Source of the DNA: Pseudomonadota bacterium
GTDB taxonomy: Bacteria > Pseudomonadota > Gammaproteobacteria > Pseudomonadales > Oleiphilaceae
Reading direction: 5' to 3'
Assembly (NCBI GenBank): GCA_002747395.1
Contig: PDPE01000044.1
Span: forward strand, 1 to 64,000
Length of the DNA: 64,000 nt
Shown here: one piece after another, positions 9,315-17,761 of the stretch
Numbering within the stretch: the stretch's first letter is position 1
How the letters are laid out: each line of letters starts with the position of its first letter
Notes under the pieces: generated by a model
What the model saw: the letters and a program-made list of their open reading frames with translations, nothing else
Databases searched by the model: none
What the model was told of the DNA's origin: nothing
Position numbers and translations under genes: made by a program

Positions 9315-11210
9315 TTACTGCTTATAAAAATCGCTGCAGACGATCTTTCGTGGCTTCCACGCCGGCCGGGGGGGGGGGGGGGGGGTATCTGGCGGGTTGC
9401 GCAGAAAGGATTCCGTTGCCTCTGCGGTGAGGGGTTTGCTGTAGAGGTATCCCTGAATATACTGACAGCCGATGGAACGCAAGTATTTTATCTGCGCCGG
9501 GGTTTCAATACCTTCTGAAATAACATTGAGATTGAGACATTTCGACAGGGCGAGGATACCCCTGATCAAATCCCGGGCGCTGCTGCTGGTTTCAATTTCA
9601 CGGATAAAGGAGCGATCTATTTTCAGGAAATCAACCTGAATATTCCGAAACCGGCTCAAGCCGGCGTAGCCGGTACCGAAATCATCAATTGCTATGCTGA
9701 CCCCGATTCTCCTGAGCTGCTGCACCACCACCCCGAGATCGACGACGTTATCTTCAAACAGGGTTTCCGTAATTTCAATTTCAAGCACTTCGGGGTCGAG
9801 GCCGGTGTCGGCCAGGATCTGTTTCACGTCCGAAACAAAATCAGGATGGCAAAATTGCTTGATGGAGACATTGACCGCAATGCGCGGCAAGAACAGCCCC
9901 TGGTCTATCCACATCCTGGCCTGGGCACAGGCCGCTCGCAACACCCAGGCTCCCACCTCGATGATCAGACCGAGTTCTTCCGCTATTGGAATAAAGTCAA
10001 ACGGTGACACCTGTCCAAGGGTGGGGTTGTGCCAGCGTAACAGTGCTTCCAGACCGCTGATTTTGCCGGATTCCAGCTCCATTTGGGGTTGGTAGTGAAG
10101 AAAAAACTCGTTTCGGGCAGGCGCATTTCGCAATGCATTTTCCACGGCCAACCGCTTCACGGCTCGCGTATTCATGGATTCCTGGTAGTAGGCGATGGTG
10201 TTCTTGCCGGTTCGCTTGGCAGTGTACATGGCCATATCCGCGTTTTTCAGCAGGTCTTCGCTGGTTTCTCCATCCTGGGGGCAAATGGCAATACCAATAC
10301 TCAGCGAAGCCTGAATCTGGTGCCCACCCAGCATAAACGGCTCGACAACGGTATCGGTGATGCGCTGTGCCACGCCCGCGCAGACACGCTCTGATGTGAT
10401 GTTTGGCAGTACGACGATAAACTCATCACCGCCAAGCCTGGCTGCGACCCATCGACCAACGATGTCCGAGGCACGCAGACAGGAAACAATCTTTTCGGCA
10501 ATGATTTTCAGCAACTTGTCACCAAAACCGTGCCCCAGAGAATCATTGAACCGCTTGAAATTATCCACATCGATAAACAGCAGGGCCACCTGTGACTGAT
10601 TCGCTTTGGCATGTTTCAACGCGCTGGCAAGCCGCTCTGACAGCATGGTTCTGTTTGGCAGGCCGGTCAACCTGTCATAGAACGCAAGTTGATGCAAGCG
10701 CCCTTTCGCATCTTTGGCGAGTTGCCATTTGCGGGTTAATGCATGCACCATTTGCAGCACTTCCATGTTGTCAAACGGTTTTTTGAGAACCAGCAAATTG
10801 TCCGTTTCACCCAGAATATCGCGTATCTCCTGCCACGAATAATCTGCATAGGCCGTGCAGAATACGACTTGCAATTCCGGGTCTTTTTGCCAAAGCCTCT
10901 GAATGGTTTCTACGCCGTCTATTCCGGGAGGCATGCGGCTATCCACAAAGGCCAGGGTATATGGCTGACCGTCTGCCAGCGCCTGCTCAACCATGGCCAC
11001 CCCTTCCAGGCCCTGAGTCGCACAATCGAGCCTGAAATCTGACGCTTCGCTCTTTGCCTTTTCAGTACCGAAAAGTACCGCTTCCAGATCGTCCAGATCA
11101 GACTCTTCGTTCGATTCCCTGATCAGAATTTTGGCAAAATCCTGATGAATGGCCTGATTGTCATCGATGATGAGAATACGGTAGGAATGGTTGTTTTCGG
11201 CATCCGTCAT
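9315..11210 (-). CDS. Response regulator with GGDEF and EAL domains (c-di-GMP turnover)
   Basis: The 631-residue protein has a receiver domain (about 10–150: acidic pair in ILIIDDN, phosphoacceptor Asp in AFVDSRMPPG, Lys in LKKPF), a GGDEF domain (about 170–335, RLGGDEF intact) and an EAL domain (about 350–600, EALLRW and DDFGTGYAGL intact). It may both make and break cyclic di-GMP under control of the kinase just upstream. Two oddities: five extra residues (WVAAR) lie between the RASD inhibitory site and GGDEF, and an 18-base G tract (C in the mRNA) encodes a proline run near the C-terminus. The start at 11210 overlaps the kinase stop as ATGA; a longer in-frame start lies inside the kinase gene and is rejected. 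Confidence 0.9.
   Translation of the reverse strand: MTDAENNHSYRILIIDDNQAIHQDFAKILIRESNEESDLDDLEAVLFGTEKAKSEASDFRLDCATQGLEGVAMVEQALADGQPYTLAFVDSRMPPGIDGVETIQRLWQKDPELQVVFCTAYADYSWQEIRDILGETDNLLVLKKPFDNMEVLQMVHALTRKWQLAKDAKGRLHQLAFYDRLTGLPNRTMLSERLASALKHAKANQSQVALLFIDVDNFKRFNDSLGHGFGDKLLKIIAEKIVSCLRASDIVGRWVAARLGGDEFIVVLPNITSERVCAGVAQRITDTVVEPFMLGGHQIQASLSIGIAICPQDGETSEDLLKNADMAMYTAKRTGKNTIAYYQESMNTRAVKRLAVENALRNAPARNEFFLHYQPQMELESGKISGLEALLRWHNPTLGQVSPFDFIPIAEELGLIIEVGAWVLRAACAQARMWIDQGLFLPRIAVNVSIKQFCHPDFVSDVKQILADTGLDPEVLEIEITETLFEDNVVDLGVVVQQLRRIGVSIAIDDFGTGYAGLSRFRNIQVDFLKIDRSFIREIETSSSARDLIRGILALSKCLNLNVISEGIETPAQIKYLRSIGCQYIQGYLYSKPLTAEATESFLRNPPDTPPPPPRPAWKPRKIVCSDFYKQ
9368..9385. repeat. 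Homopolymeric G18 tract inside a coding region
   Basis: Eighteen consecutive G on the plus strand (C18 in the mRNA) lie near the 3' end of the receiver–GGDEF–EAL gene, after the EAL domain. Slippage by one base changes only the last 15–20 residues, because all three frames end shortly after. Contingency loci use tracts like this, and they are also common assembly errors. Confidence 0.9.
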
Positions 11211-13447
11211 GCGTTCTCTCCGGAACGAACAGGTACTTCCAGGGTAAAGGTGGCACCACATCCCGGGCCGTCGCTGGCGACGCCAATTTCGCCTCCCAGG
11301 GTACGGGCAGCCAGTGCCCCGCTGTGCAAGCCAAAACCGTGGCCTTTTTTACGCGTGGTAAAACCGTGCTGAAAGATACGATCCATATTTTCCGGCAGGA
11401 TGCCTACGCCGGTATCCTGCACCTGAAAAGCCACCCGATCCGGAGCGGGACTGAACACACGCAAAGTCACCTTTTTTTCAGGGCCGTCACTTTCCGAACA
11501 AGCGTATTTGGCATTGGTAATGAAGTTCAGCAAAATCTGCATGATGGTATGCTTGTCTGCAACGATGGCAGGGGCTTCCTGATAGTCACGGACAACGTCA
11601 ACCTGATGCCGGGCCATTCCTCCCTTGTTCAAGGTCAGTGCATCTTCCATCAGTTCTTGAGGGTCGATGGTTTCAACCACTCCGAGAACGCGCCCGTAGG
11701 TTTGCTGCATACTGACAATTTCCTTGATATGATCAATTTTCCGGCGCAACGCTTCGACTTCATCCGCTATTTGCCTGTGCTCTTTTTGCAGCGCTGCCGC
11801 CAGTGTGTCCAGATAGGCCGGGATCTGTTTGCCACGCGAGTCTTCTGTCAGGAAACGGGCGAGGCCACCCTCGGGATTCTTCAGGAGTTCCGCGACCTTG
11901 CTGACATTGCCGATCCGGGACTGACGCACCTGTTCCCAAACCAGATTGCTGGAGACGTTAACGCTGTTCAATACATTGCCAACGTTATGGAGCACGCCCG
12001 TTGCCACTTCAGCCATGCCGGCAGCACGGGACATTTCAAGCAGTGAACTCTGGGTTTCTGCCAACTCACGCATAGCCTGCTCTTTGGCCGTTACCTGATC
12101 CCGGAGTTCCCTGGTTCGTTTTTCAACCCGCTCTTCCAGCGTGGCGTTGGCCTCCAGCAAGGATTGCTGAGCCTGCTGCAGGCCTATGGCTGTACCCAGC
12201 ATATCTGCGATGGCACAGATGCTGTCCTGCCCGCTTTCAAGCCAGACGCGTTCGCGAATACAATCATCCAGGCCAATGAAGCCCCACCATTCTTTTCCTA
12301 CCATAATTGGCACAAGGATAACGGAACAGATTCCCAAGGGTTCCACTATGGCCCGGGTTTCATCACTCATCTCGGATAACAGCATGGAGACGGCCTCGTT
12401 CTGACCAAGCCGGGAGAGTATTTCTTCACCCAAACCGGTTACCGCGTAGGGCAGATTTTGCAACTCGGGATTGGCCATCTGGGAAGTGGTGTTTTCGGCC
12501 ACCCATTCACAACGCCGGGACATACATAGTTGACCCTTGTCGTTTCTGGTGTTTTCAAAGACATAAACCCTGGAGGCATTAATCGACTGCCCCATTTTTT
12601 CCAGGACGGGCGAGATAGCGGCCTGCCAATCCACGCCTTGCAGAAAATGTTGGGCGGCATAGCGGACACTGTCTATAATCATTTCTCGATACAGCAGTCC
12701 TTCGGTCATATCATTGACCGAGTCAGCCAAACTGCCGATCTCATCCTTGCGGGAGCTTTCCGCACGCACATTGAGGTTTCCATTGGCAATCTGGTAGACA
12801 ATATTACGCAGCCGGGTAATCGGTTTCACCAACTGACGAGCATAGCCCAGACAAAGTAACAGGCTGATAACCGCACAACTCAGGCTCAACAGGAAGGTCT
12901 GATGATAGAAGTGTTGCAGACGCTGATTATAATTATCGAGGCTCAAGCCAATATGAAGCCATCCCCATTTGACACCGGAATATTCAAATTTGGCACCCGG
13001 GTACTCGATCGGGTGGGCATGATGAAAAACCGGTCTGTCCAGAATGGGCGTGGTATCGATGGCACTGGCATAGTGTAGCGCCTCGGGAACCCAGAACTTA
13101 TCGATGGTTTTCTCGATCTCCCACCCGTTGCGCCGAATGATCAAGACAAAATCATTCCCTTTTACGATAACCAGGAATTCCAGGTCGGAATCACCTTCCA
13201 GCAAAGCCCGGCTGGTTTTGACCAGGCTGGAAACATCCTCTGAAATCACTTCTCTTTCGATGGCATGATGCACGGAAGCTTCCAGACTTCGGCTCTTGGA
13301 TTCCATATCCTCAAAAAATATGGCTTTTTGCTGGGGAATGATAACGACAACAAAAATTGCCAGAGTACCAATAGACACCAGCCAGGAAATCAGCGCAATG
13401 CGGAAACCTATGCCGGAAGAAATCGGAATTTTATTCGAGTTTTTCAT
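11207..13447 (-). CDS. Membrane sensor histidine kinase with HAMP and GAF domains
   Basis: The 746-residue kinase has a transmembrane helix near residues 14–38, a periplasmic sensor region to about 190, a second helix (about 192–215), HAMP, a GAF-like region (about 280–440) and a coiled coil. The dimerisation helix carries an unusual H-box, GVLHNVGNVLNS, with His487 the likely phosphorylated residue. The ATPase domain has NFITNAKYA, DTGVGI and GHGFGLH. Its likely partner is the receiver–GGDEF–EAL protein, whose start overlaps this stop. The signal is unknown. A longer frame begins with GTG at 13483; ATG 13447 is chosen for the AAGAAGG 5 bp upstream. Confidence 0.88.
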   Translation of the reverse strand: MKNSNKIPISSGIGFRIALISWLVSIGTLAIFVVVIIPQQKAIFFEDMESKSRSLEASVHHAIEREVISEDVSSLVKTSRALLEGDSDLEFLVIVKGNDFVLIIRRNGWEIEKTIDKFWVPEALHYASAIDTTPILDRPVFHHAHPIEYPGAKFEYSGVKWGWLHIGLSLDNYNQRLQHFYHQTFLLSLSCAVISLLLCLGYARQLVKPITRLRNIVYQIANGNLNVRAESSRKDEIGSLADSVNDMTEGLLYREMIIDSVRYAAQHFLQGVDWQAAISPVLEKMGQSINASRVYVFENTRNDKGQLCMSRRCEWVAENTTSQMANPELQNLPYAVTGLGEEILSRLGQNEAVSMLLSEMSDETRAIVEPLGICSVILVPIMVGKEWWGFIGLDDCIRERVWLESGQDSICAIADMLGTAIGLQQAQQSLLEANATLEERVEKRTRELRDQVTAKEQAMRELAETQSSLLEMSRAAGMAEVATGVLHNVGNVLNSVNVSSNLVWEQVRQSRIGNVSKVAELLKNPEGGLARFLTEDSRGKQIPAYLDTLAAALQKEHRQIADEVEALRRKIDHIKEIVSMQQTYGRVLGVVETIDPQELMEDALTLNKGGMARHQVDVVRDYQEAPAIVADKHTIMQILLNFITNAKYACSESDGPEKKVTLRVFSPAPDRVAFQVQDTGVGILPENMDRIFQHGFTTRKKGHGFGLHSGALAARTLGGEIGVASDGPGCGATFTLEVPVRSGENA

Positions 13448-13888
13448 AGCGACCTTCTTCACTACGGGCTTCTTTTTTACCACAACATCTTCTTGCCACC
13501 ACGGGGCCAGAGGAATGCGTTAGAGGAATACATGCCAGAAATGGTCTTGCCAAACATAGAAGATACCTCTGCCCCTTTCCATCAGCATAGACCGGGTTTC
13601 CGGATTCGCCAGTATTTACAGCGACAATTGCTCCTGCAGACTCGCCAATGGCAAGATGGCCGGAATATTGATGCTTCGCGAGCAAAGCCTCTTGTCACCT
13701 CCTGTCAATGGGTGTTTTAATCAGGCTTGCCGGGAAACTGGAAGAGTTTGACGGGATGGAATACGGTGAGCCAACAGCCGCTTCGGACCGTTGCTGTCTT
13801 TCTGTCGTTACTGACTTTCTGTCGTTACTGACTTTCTCGAATCAGGAGTCGGGAATCGGAACGGTGCAACCTGTCGGCTGCCGCCCCC
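13448..13888. other. Intergenic gap without a credible gene
   Basis: About 440 bp between the kinase start and the 3' end of the XRE gene, both on the minus strand. It should hold the kinase promoter. Short open frames here lack ribosome sites and family features. The only structure I see is a 17-bp tandem repeat at 13799–13832. Confidence 0.5.
13799..13832. repeat. 17-bp tandem direct repeat, two copies
   Basis: TTTCTGTCGTTACTGAC occurs at 13799–13815 and again at 13816–13832, followed by a partial third copy (TTTCT). It lies in the gap between the XRE gene and the sensor kinase. Confidence 0.85.
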
Positions 13889-14305
13889 TTACTGTGCCAT
13901 CAGCTGTATAATCAGCTTCCTGCTCTCATCATCGCATTGCCTGAATCGTCTGAGCAACTCAAGCTCGTCTTCTGTCGGGATCAGCTTGTCAATTTCATAT
14001 TGAAGAAAATCCAGGCTTCTGGATAAATCCGCTTCTTCGACAAACCTCAAGCCCGGTAACTCCAACTGAAAGTTGGCTTCGTCTTCCGGGACAGTTAACA
14101 GTTCATCCAGAGAAACACTCGCAGACAGGCACAGGTCGATCACATTGTCCAAATCAGGGTAACTTCTCTGTTCATCGGAGGTGTTTTCCCATGCGTTGAC
14201 AACATCGACATCGACACCCACCAACCGGGCGATATCTTCACAGGAGAACCCTTTGTCATGGCGCAATCGAGACAGTTTTTTGTTAAATCCGGAAAGATAT
14301 TTCAT
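13889..14305 (-). CDS. XRE-family helix-turn-helix regulator
   Basis: The 138-residue protein has a Cro/C1-type DNA-binding domain at residues 5–60 (KKLSRLRHDKGFSCEDIARL, then VDVDVVNAWE, matching the helix-turn-helix pattern) and an acidic C-terminal part without a recognised fold. It probably represses or tunes a few promoters, perhaps its own: an array of GTGCAC boxes lies 68–161 bp upstream of its start. No clear Shine–Dalgarno sequence precedes ATG 14305. The gene stands alone, with no restriction–modification or toxin partner adjacent. Targets cannot be named from sequence. Confidence 0.75.
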   Translation of the reverse strand: MKYLSGFNKKLSRLRHDKGFSCEDIARLVGVDVDVVNAWENTSDEQRSYPDLDNVIDLCLSASVSLDELLTVPEDEANFQLELPGLRFVEEADLSRSLDFLQYEIDKLIPTEDELELLRRFRQCDDESRKLIIQLMAQ

Positions 14306-14370
14306 TACTATTCAGTCTGGTTAATCGGCAACGTGATCATTTTCAGGATTGTTTCGGCAGGGCAGGCTCT

Positions 14371-14467
14371 ATGTGCACTTTATATCCTCACGTGCACTTT
14401 CATATCCTCACGTGCACATTTATCCTCAAGTACACTTTTATCTTTCTGTTCAATCCTGAAGTGTACA
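14371..14467. promoter_or_regulatory. Array of GTGCAC boxes upstream of the XRE gene
   Basis: Palindromic GTGCAC occurs at 14373, 14392 and 14412, with diverged copies GTACAC at 14430 and GTGTAC at 14461. The first four are spaced 18–20 bp apart and embedded in an imperfect repeat with the core TCCTCACGTGCACTTT. Regular spacing near two helical turns and the position before a DNA-binding regulator suggest cooperative operator sites. A plain tandem duplication cannot be excluded. Confidence 0.6.
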
Positions 14468-14538
14468 GAAAGACCTCCCCGCTCACAACAGGGATAGCGG
14501 CCTGCGCCCCGACTCCCGACAACCGGTAAACCGGCCTG

Positions 14539-15477
14539 TCAGTTTTGAATATATTTCCGGCTCAGCTGCATGGCCAGCGCACTCAGCCCGATTAACAATA
14601 CCCCCATTAGAATCAGCCCGTACGCGCTCGACAGTACCCCCTGAAAATAATAGCCGATAAATGAAATCATCGACAACACGCTGACAAACAACAGTGTCCG
14701 GCTTCGCACTACGGTGGCCAGGTACATGATACCGGCAGAAAAACCCAAAAACAGAATTTCGAAAACGCTGTGTTCAATCAGATCAAACACGCCGGACAGA
14801 AAAAAAATCGAACCAACCAGATACCAGAATGGCGTAATGGCCTTGTGTATCGACTTGTCTATTACATAGGAGAGACACATCAGAGAAAGACCCGAAGCCA
14901 TAAAGATCAGATTTCCCTCAATATCAATAATGTCACAGAAAGTACCGAAACCCGCCGCGCCAAAAAAAAGCGAGGTAAAAAGCAATACCGTGTATTCCCT
15001 GCGAGCCAGAAAAATGAAAAACTGCTGAATAAACATCACCACACACACAAAGAGTATGGCGTGCTCGGCCTTGCCATAGTCAGAATACTCGGCAAGCATG
15101 ACCAGAATACCCATTGGCTGAAGCAAGGCAGAAACCAGCAACAAAGGCGTGGTCACCCTGGCAAAGCGCACATCCGTCATTGTCGTCAGAGCGAACAGAA
15201 AAACAGCGAACCCTGCCCCCAGAGTCACCAGAACCCGGGTCGCCGGGTTAAAGTCGTCCCACAATACACCGATAAACAACCCGACACCGGCCAGGACGAA
15301 AATACTCCCGAGAAACGCCAGCACCCTGGCAAGCACACCAGAGCTTCGAGCAGCCGGGTCTGGCGATGTCGAGCCCGTCAGAGCCTGTGCAATATCATCT
15401 ATCCCCAGATTATGGCGTTTGGCAATATCGACGATATCGGCCAACGCATCTTCCCTGCCTGTCATACTGCCGGTCAC
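14539..15477 (-). CDS. DUF2157-type polytopic membrane protein
   Basis: The 312-residue protein has a short soluble N-terminus (about 45 residues, with helical pattern DALADIVDIAKRHNLGIDDI) followed by roughly nine hydrophobic segments to the end. The pattern fits the DUF2157 membrane family, whose function is not known. Its start overlaps the stop of the upstream gene (15474–16127) as ATGA, so the two are almost certainly made together and may form one membrane complex. No catalytic motif is visible. Confidence 0.65.
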   Translation of the reverse strand: MTGSMTGREDALADIVDIAKRHNLGIDDIAQALTGSTSPDPAARSSGVLARVLAFLGSIFVLAGVGLFIGVLWDDFNPATRVLVTLGAGFAVFLFALTTMTDVRFARVTTPLLLVSALLQPMGILVMLAEYSDYGKAEHAILFVCVVMFIQQFFIFLARREYTVLLFTSLFFGAAGFGTFCDIIDIEGNLIFMASGLSLMCLSYVIDKSIHKAITPFWYLVGSIFFLSGVFDLIEHSVFEILFLGFSAGIMYLATVVRSRTLLFVSVLSMISFIGYYFQGVLSSAYGLILMGVLLIGLSALAMQLSRKYIQN

Positions 15478-16127
15478 GATGATTTCCTCTCTGAGACAAC
15501 CCAGCCGATAAAGGACAGGTTATCGCTATAGTAATAACCTGTTTGCACTGCAACCGGGGGAAGCTCGAAACTGGAGCCTTCTTTGCTGAGAATATAGCCA
15601 TATCGCCGCCCCATACCAAAAATTTCCCCTAACAGCCCACTGCTACTCCGGCGCCCATAATAATCAAACTGAAACCCGTCTGGCGAAATCAAATTGGAGG
15701 AAAAAGACAGATTCTGAAGTTTCCTTACCGGGAAGGTCACGCTTTTTTTCAGCTCTTCCAGGTTATCCGGCAAATCATAAGGCACTTCTTCAAATCGCTG
15801 CTCGTCCGCCCTGTAAAGAAACAGACTGGCGCGCTGGCGAAAGCGAAAGTCTTCAACCCCCTCCCTTTTCGGTGTCACACGCCCCGTTACCACACCTTCC
15901 CTGACCTCAAAACCCACATGGTAGTCACGAACAATCTGGTTGTCATACCGATAACCCACCAGTAAAAAATCATACTGCGGAGGGGGGAACATCGCCTTCG
16001 GGACAGCCGACAGGATCAAAAAGCCGATAACAAGCAGAACAGGGAGCACAATCCCTGCGATCAGAACCAGATTGTCCTTCAGGAAATTACCCTTCAGGAA
16101 ACTGCCCTTTACGGAATTGCCCTTCAT
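15474..16127 (-). CDS. Single-pass membrane protein of unknown function with N-terminal repeats
   Basis: The 217-residue protein begins with a short basic repeat (MKGNSVKGSFLKGNFLKDN), has one transmembrane helix at about residues 20–42 (LVLIAGIVLPVLLVIGFLIL) and an exported domain with many aromatic and charged residues. I do not recognise the family with confidence. Partners of DUF2157 genes in other bacteria are often small anchored proteins of this kind. A TTG start at 16145 is possible, but ATG 16127 has GAGGGG 7 bp upstream. The 15-bp repeat runs from inside the gene through its ribosome site, so repeat number could alter both the N-terminus and translation. Its stop overlaps the next start. 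Confidence 0.65.
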   Translation of the reverse strand: MKGNSVKGSFLKGNFLKDNLVLIAGIVLPVLLVIGFLILSAVPKAMFPPPQYDFLLVGYRYDNQIVRDYHVGFEVREGVVTGRVTPKREGVEDFRFRQRASLFLYRADEQRFEEVPYDLPDNLEELKKSVTFPVRKLQNLSFSSNLISPDGFQFDYYGRRSSSGLLGEIFGMGRRYGYILSKEGSSFELPPVAVQTGYYYSDNLSFIGWVVSERKSS

Positions 16128-16145
16128 AAAAGTACCCCTCACCAA
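16071..16145. repeat. 15-bp imperfect tandem repeat, five units
   Basis: Five 15-bp units (for example ATTACCCTTCAGGAA at 16086–16100) run from codon 19 of the minus-strand gene back across its ATG and ribosome binding site. In coding frame they give the pentapeptide pattern LKGNF. The unit resembles the one expanded in recO, 26 kb away. Confidence 0.8.
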
Positions 16146-16232
16146 TTTGTTCGCAACTCAATCTCAAACAGACTGTCGGGTGGCACCCTGCACCCGGAAA
16201 ACACCAGGCAAAACGAACAGGCCCCGCCCCGA

Positions 16233-17540
16233 TCACTCACCTTCGGCCAATTCAAAAAGATATCGCCGCTCTTTCTGCAGCGCTTTCTCTTTTTTCGCAT
16301 CAAAATTATCCAGAATAAACCCGGCCACTCTGGGCTGGATTTCTTCTCTGAACCGGCGACCGCTGAACACACCGTAATGGCCAACGCCCGGCTGGATGTA
16401 GTCCTGTTGTCTGGATTGCGGAATATTGCAGCACAGTGTATGTGCTGCCTGGGTCTGGCCAATGCCGGAAATATCGTCGTTTTCACCTTCCACTGTCATC
16501 AGGCCGACTTCGGTGATCAATTCCGGTTTGACCAGTTTTCCCCTGTGATAAAACTTGCCATCAGGCAGTTTGTGTTCCTGGAACACATCCTTGATGGTTT
16601 GCAGATAAAACTCTGCCGGGAGATCGAGAACAGCCAGGTACTCGTCGTAAAATTCCTTGTGTTTTGCCGTGCTATCCCGGTCACCTTCGACCAGGTGATT
16701 GAAATAATCCTTGTGAGCCTGTATGTGGCGGTCACTGTTCATGGTAATAAAGCCGCCCAGTTGCAGAAAACCGGGGTAGACCTTTCTCAACACACCCTTA
16801 TGAGGCAGGGGAACCGAATAGATCATATTTTTTTTGAACCACTTGTAGCTGTTCTTCCTGGCCAGTTCGTTGGGAACCGTCGGCGACAGCCGGGTATCTA
16901 TCGGTGAACCCATAATGGTCATGGTTGCCGGTAACGAGGTTGACCGGTTTTCCGACATGACTGAAACCGCCGCCAGTACGGCTGGCCCCGGCTGGCACAC
17001 GGCGACAATATGTACGCCCGGCCCAAGGGCAAGCAGCATCTCGATCAGGTAATCAATATAGTCGTTCAGATCAAACTTGCCAGCGGTGACCGGAACATCC
17101 CTTGCGTCAGTCCATTCAGTCACAAAGACTTCGTGGTCAGGCAGAAAAGCCTCCACAGTTCCCCGTAACAGGGTTGCATAGTGCCCGGATAACGGCGCAA
17201 CAATCAAAACACGAGGTTGGCCGGAGGTGCTTCTGCGTTTGTCTGCCAGTTTGATGTCGCGCCTGAAGTGAACCAGACGGGCGAACGGTTTCTCCCAGAC
17301 CACATGCCCGGTAACCGAAACCGTTTTACCCAGATACCGGGTTTCAGGCAGTTTCCACTCGGGTTTGTCATAGCGTTTGGTGACGCGCTCAAACAGGGAC
17401 AACCCGGCTGACAGGCGCTTTCCCACAAAGGTATGAGACAAGGGGTTTATTTTGGCCCGGTTGGCCTGTTTCACCAGTTTGGCGACTTTCCTTGCGGGAG
17501 AAAAGATGGCGTGGCTCAGTTCATAGGCGTGATAAAGCAT
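16233..17540 (-). CDS. phaZ: Intracellular polyhydroxyalkanoate depolymerase
   Basis: This cytosolic enzyme degrades stored PHA granules to hydroxyalkanoates. The 435-residue alpha/beta hydrolase has the intracellular-type nucleophile box with cysteine in place of serine (VCQPGP, Cys182), as in the Ralstonia PhaZ1 family. The acid and histidine are expected in VEGENDDI and PGVGHYGVF. It has no signal peptide, in line with an intracellular role. The start at 17540 gives MLYHAYELSHAIFSPAR, typical of the family. No PHA synthase is in the window. The divergent acyl-CoA ligase next to it suggests linked use of fatty or hydroxy acids, which is inference. Confidence 0.92.
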   Translation of the reverse strand: MLYHAYELSHAIFSPARKVAKLVKQANRAKINPLSHTFVGKRLSAGLSLFERVTKRYDKPEWKLPETRYLGKTVSVTGHVVWEKPFARLVHFRRDIKLADKRRSTSGQPRVLIVAPLSGHYATLLRGTVEAFLPDHEVFVTEWTDARDVPVTAGKFDLNDYIDYLIEMLLALGPGVHIVAVCQPGPAVLAAVSVMSENRSTSLPATMTIMGSPIDTRLSPTVPNELARKNSYKWFKKNMIYSVPLPHKGVLRKVYPGFLQLGGFITMNSDRHIQAHKDYFNHLVEGDRDSTAKHKEFYDEYLAVLDLPAEFYLQTIKDVFQEHKLPDGKFYHRGKLVKPELITEVGLMTVEGENDDISGIGQTQAAHTLCCNIPQSRQQDYIQPGVGHYGVFSGRRFREEIQPRVAGFILDNFDAKKEKALQKERRYLFELAEGE

Positions 17541-17727
17541 TGGTATTTTACCTGATTGACAATGATGAAAAGTATCTCGTTATTTTTGGCTATTCATCTG
17601 ATTTTCAGCCATAAATACTCACAGTTATGCAAACCCGCCATGATCGAACCGGCAAGCGCAACGGCTACAACATAACCCAAATAATTCGAACTAACAATTA
17701 TTATTGCTGCATAACAGCAAAAAGTCA

Positions 17728-17755
17728 TTGACTCATCCAGGTCCAGGACTATAAT
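17728..17755 (+). promoter_or_regulatory. Strong sigma-70-type promoter
   Basis: TTGACT (17728–17733) and a perfect TATAAT (17750–17755) are separated by 16 bp. Transcription would start near 17762, 325 bp before the acyl-CoA ligase ATG and upstream of an intrinsic terminator, so it drives either a small RNA or a long regulated leader. Confidence 0.65.
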
Positions 17756-17761
17756 GAAATG

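Noticed and set aside
14371..14467. Possible CRISPR array
   Set aside because: The repeats are under 20 bp with no unique spacers of 30 bp or more, and no cas genes are present. The same holds for the other tandem repeats.
14770..15531. Plus-strand open frame of 253 codons opposite the DUF2157 gene
   Set aside because: Very basic, low-complexity translation with no hydrophobic or family pattern; an antisense shadow.
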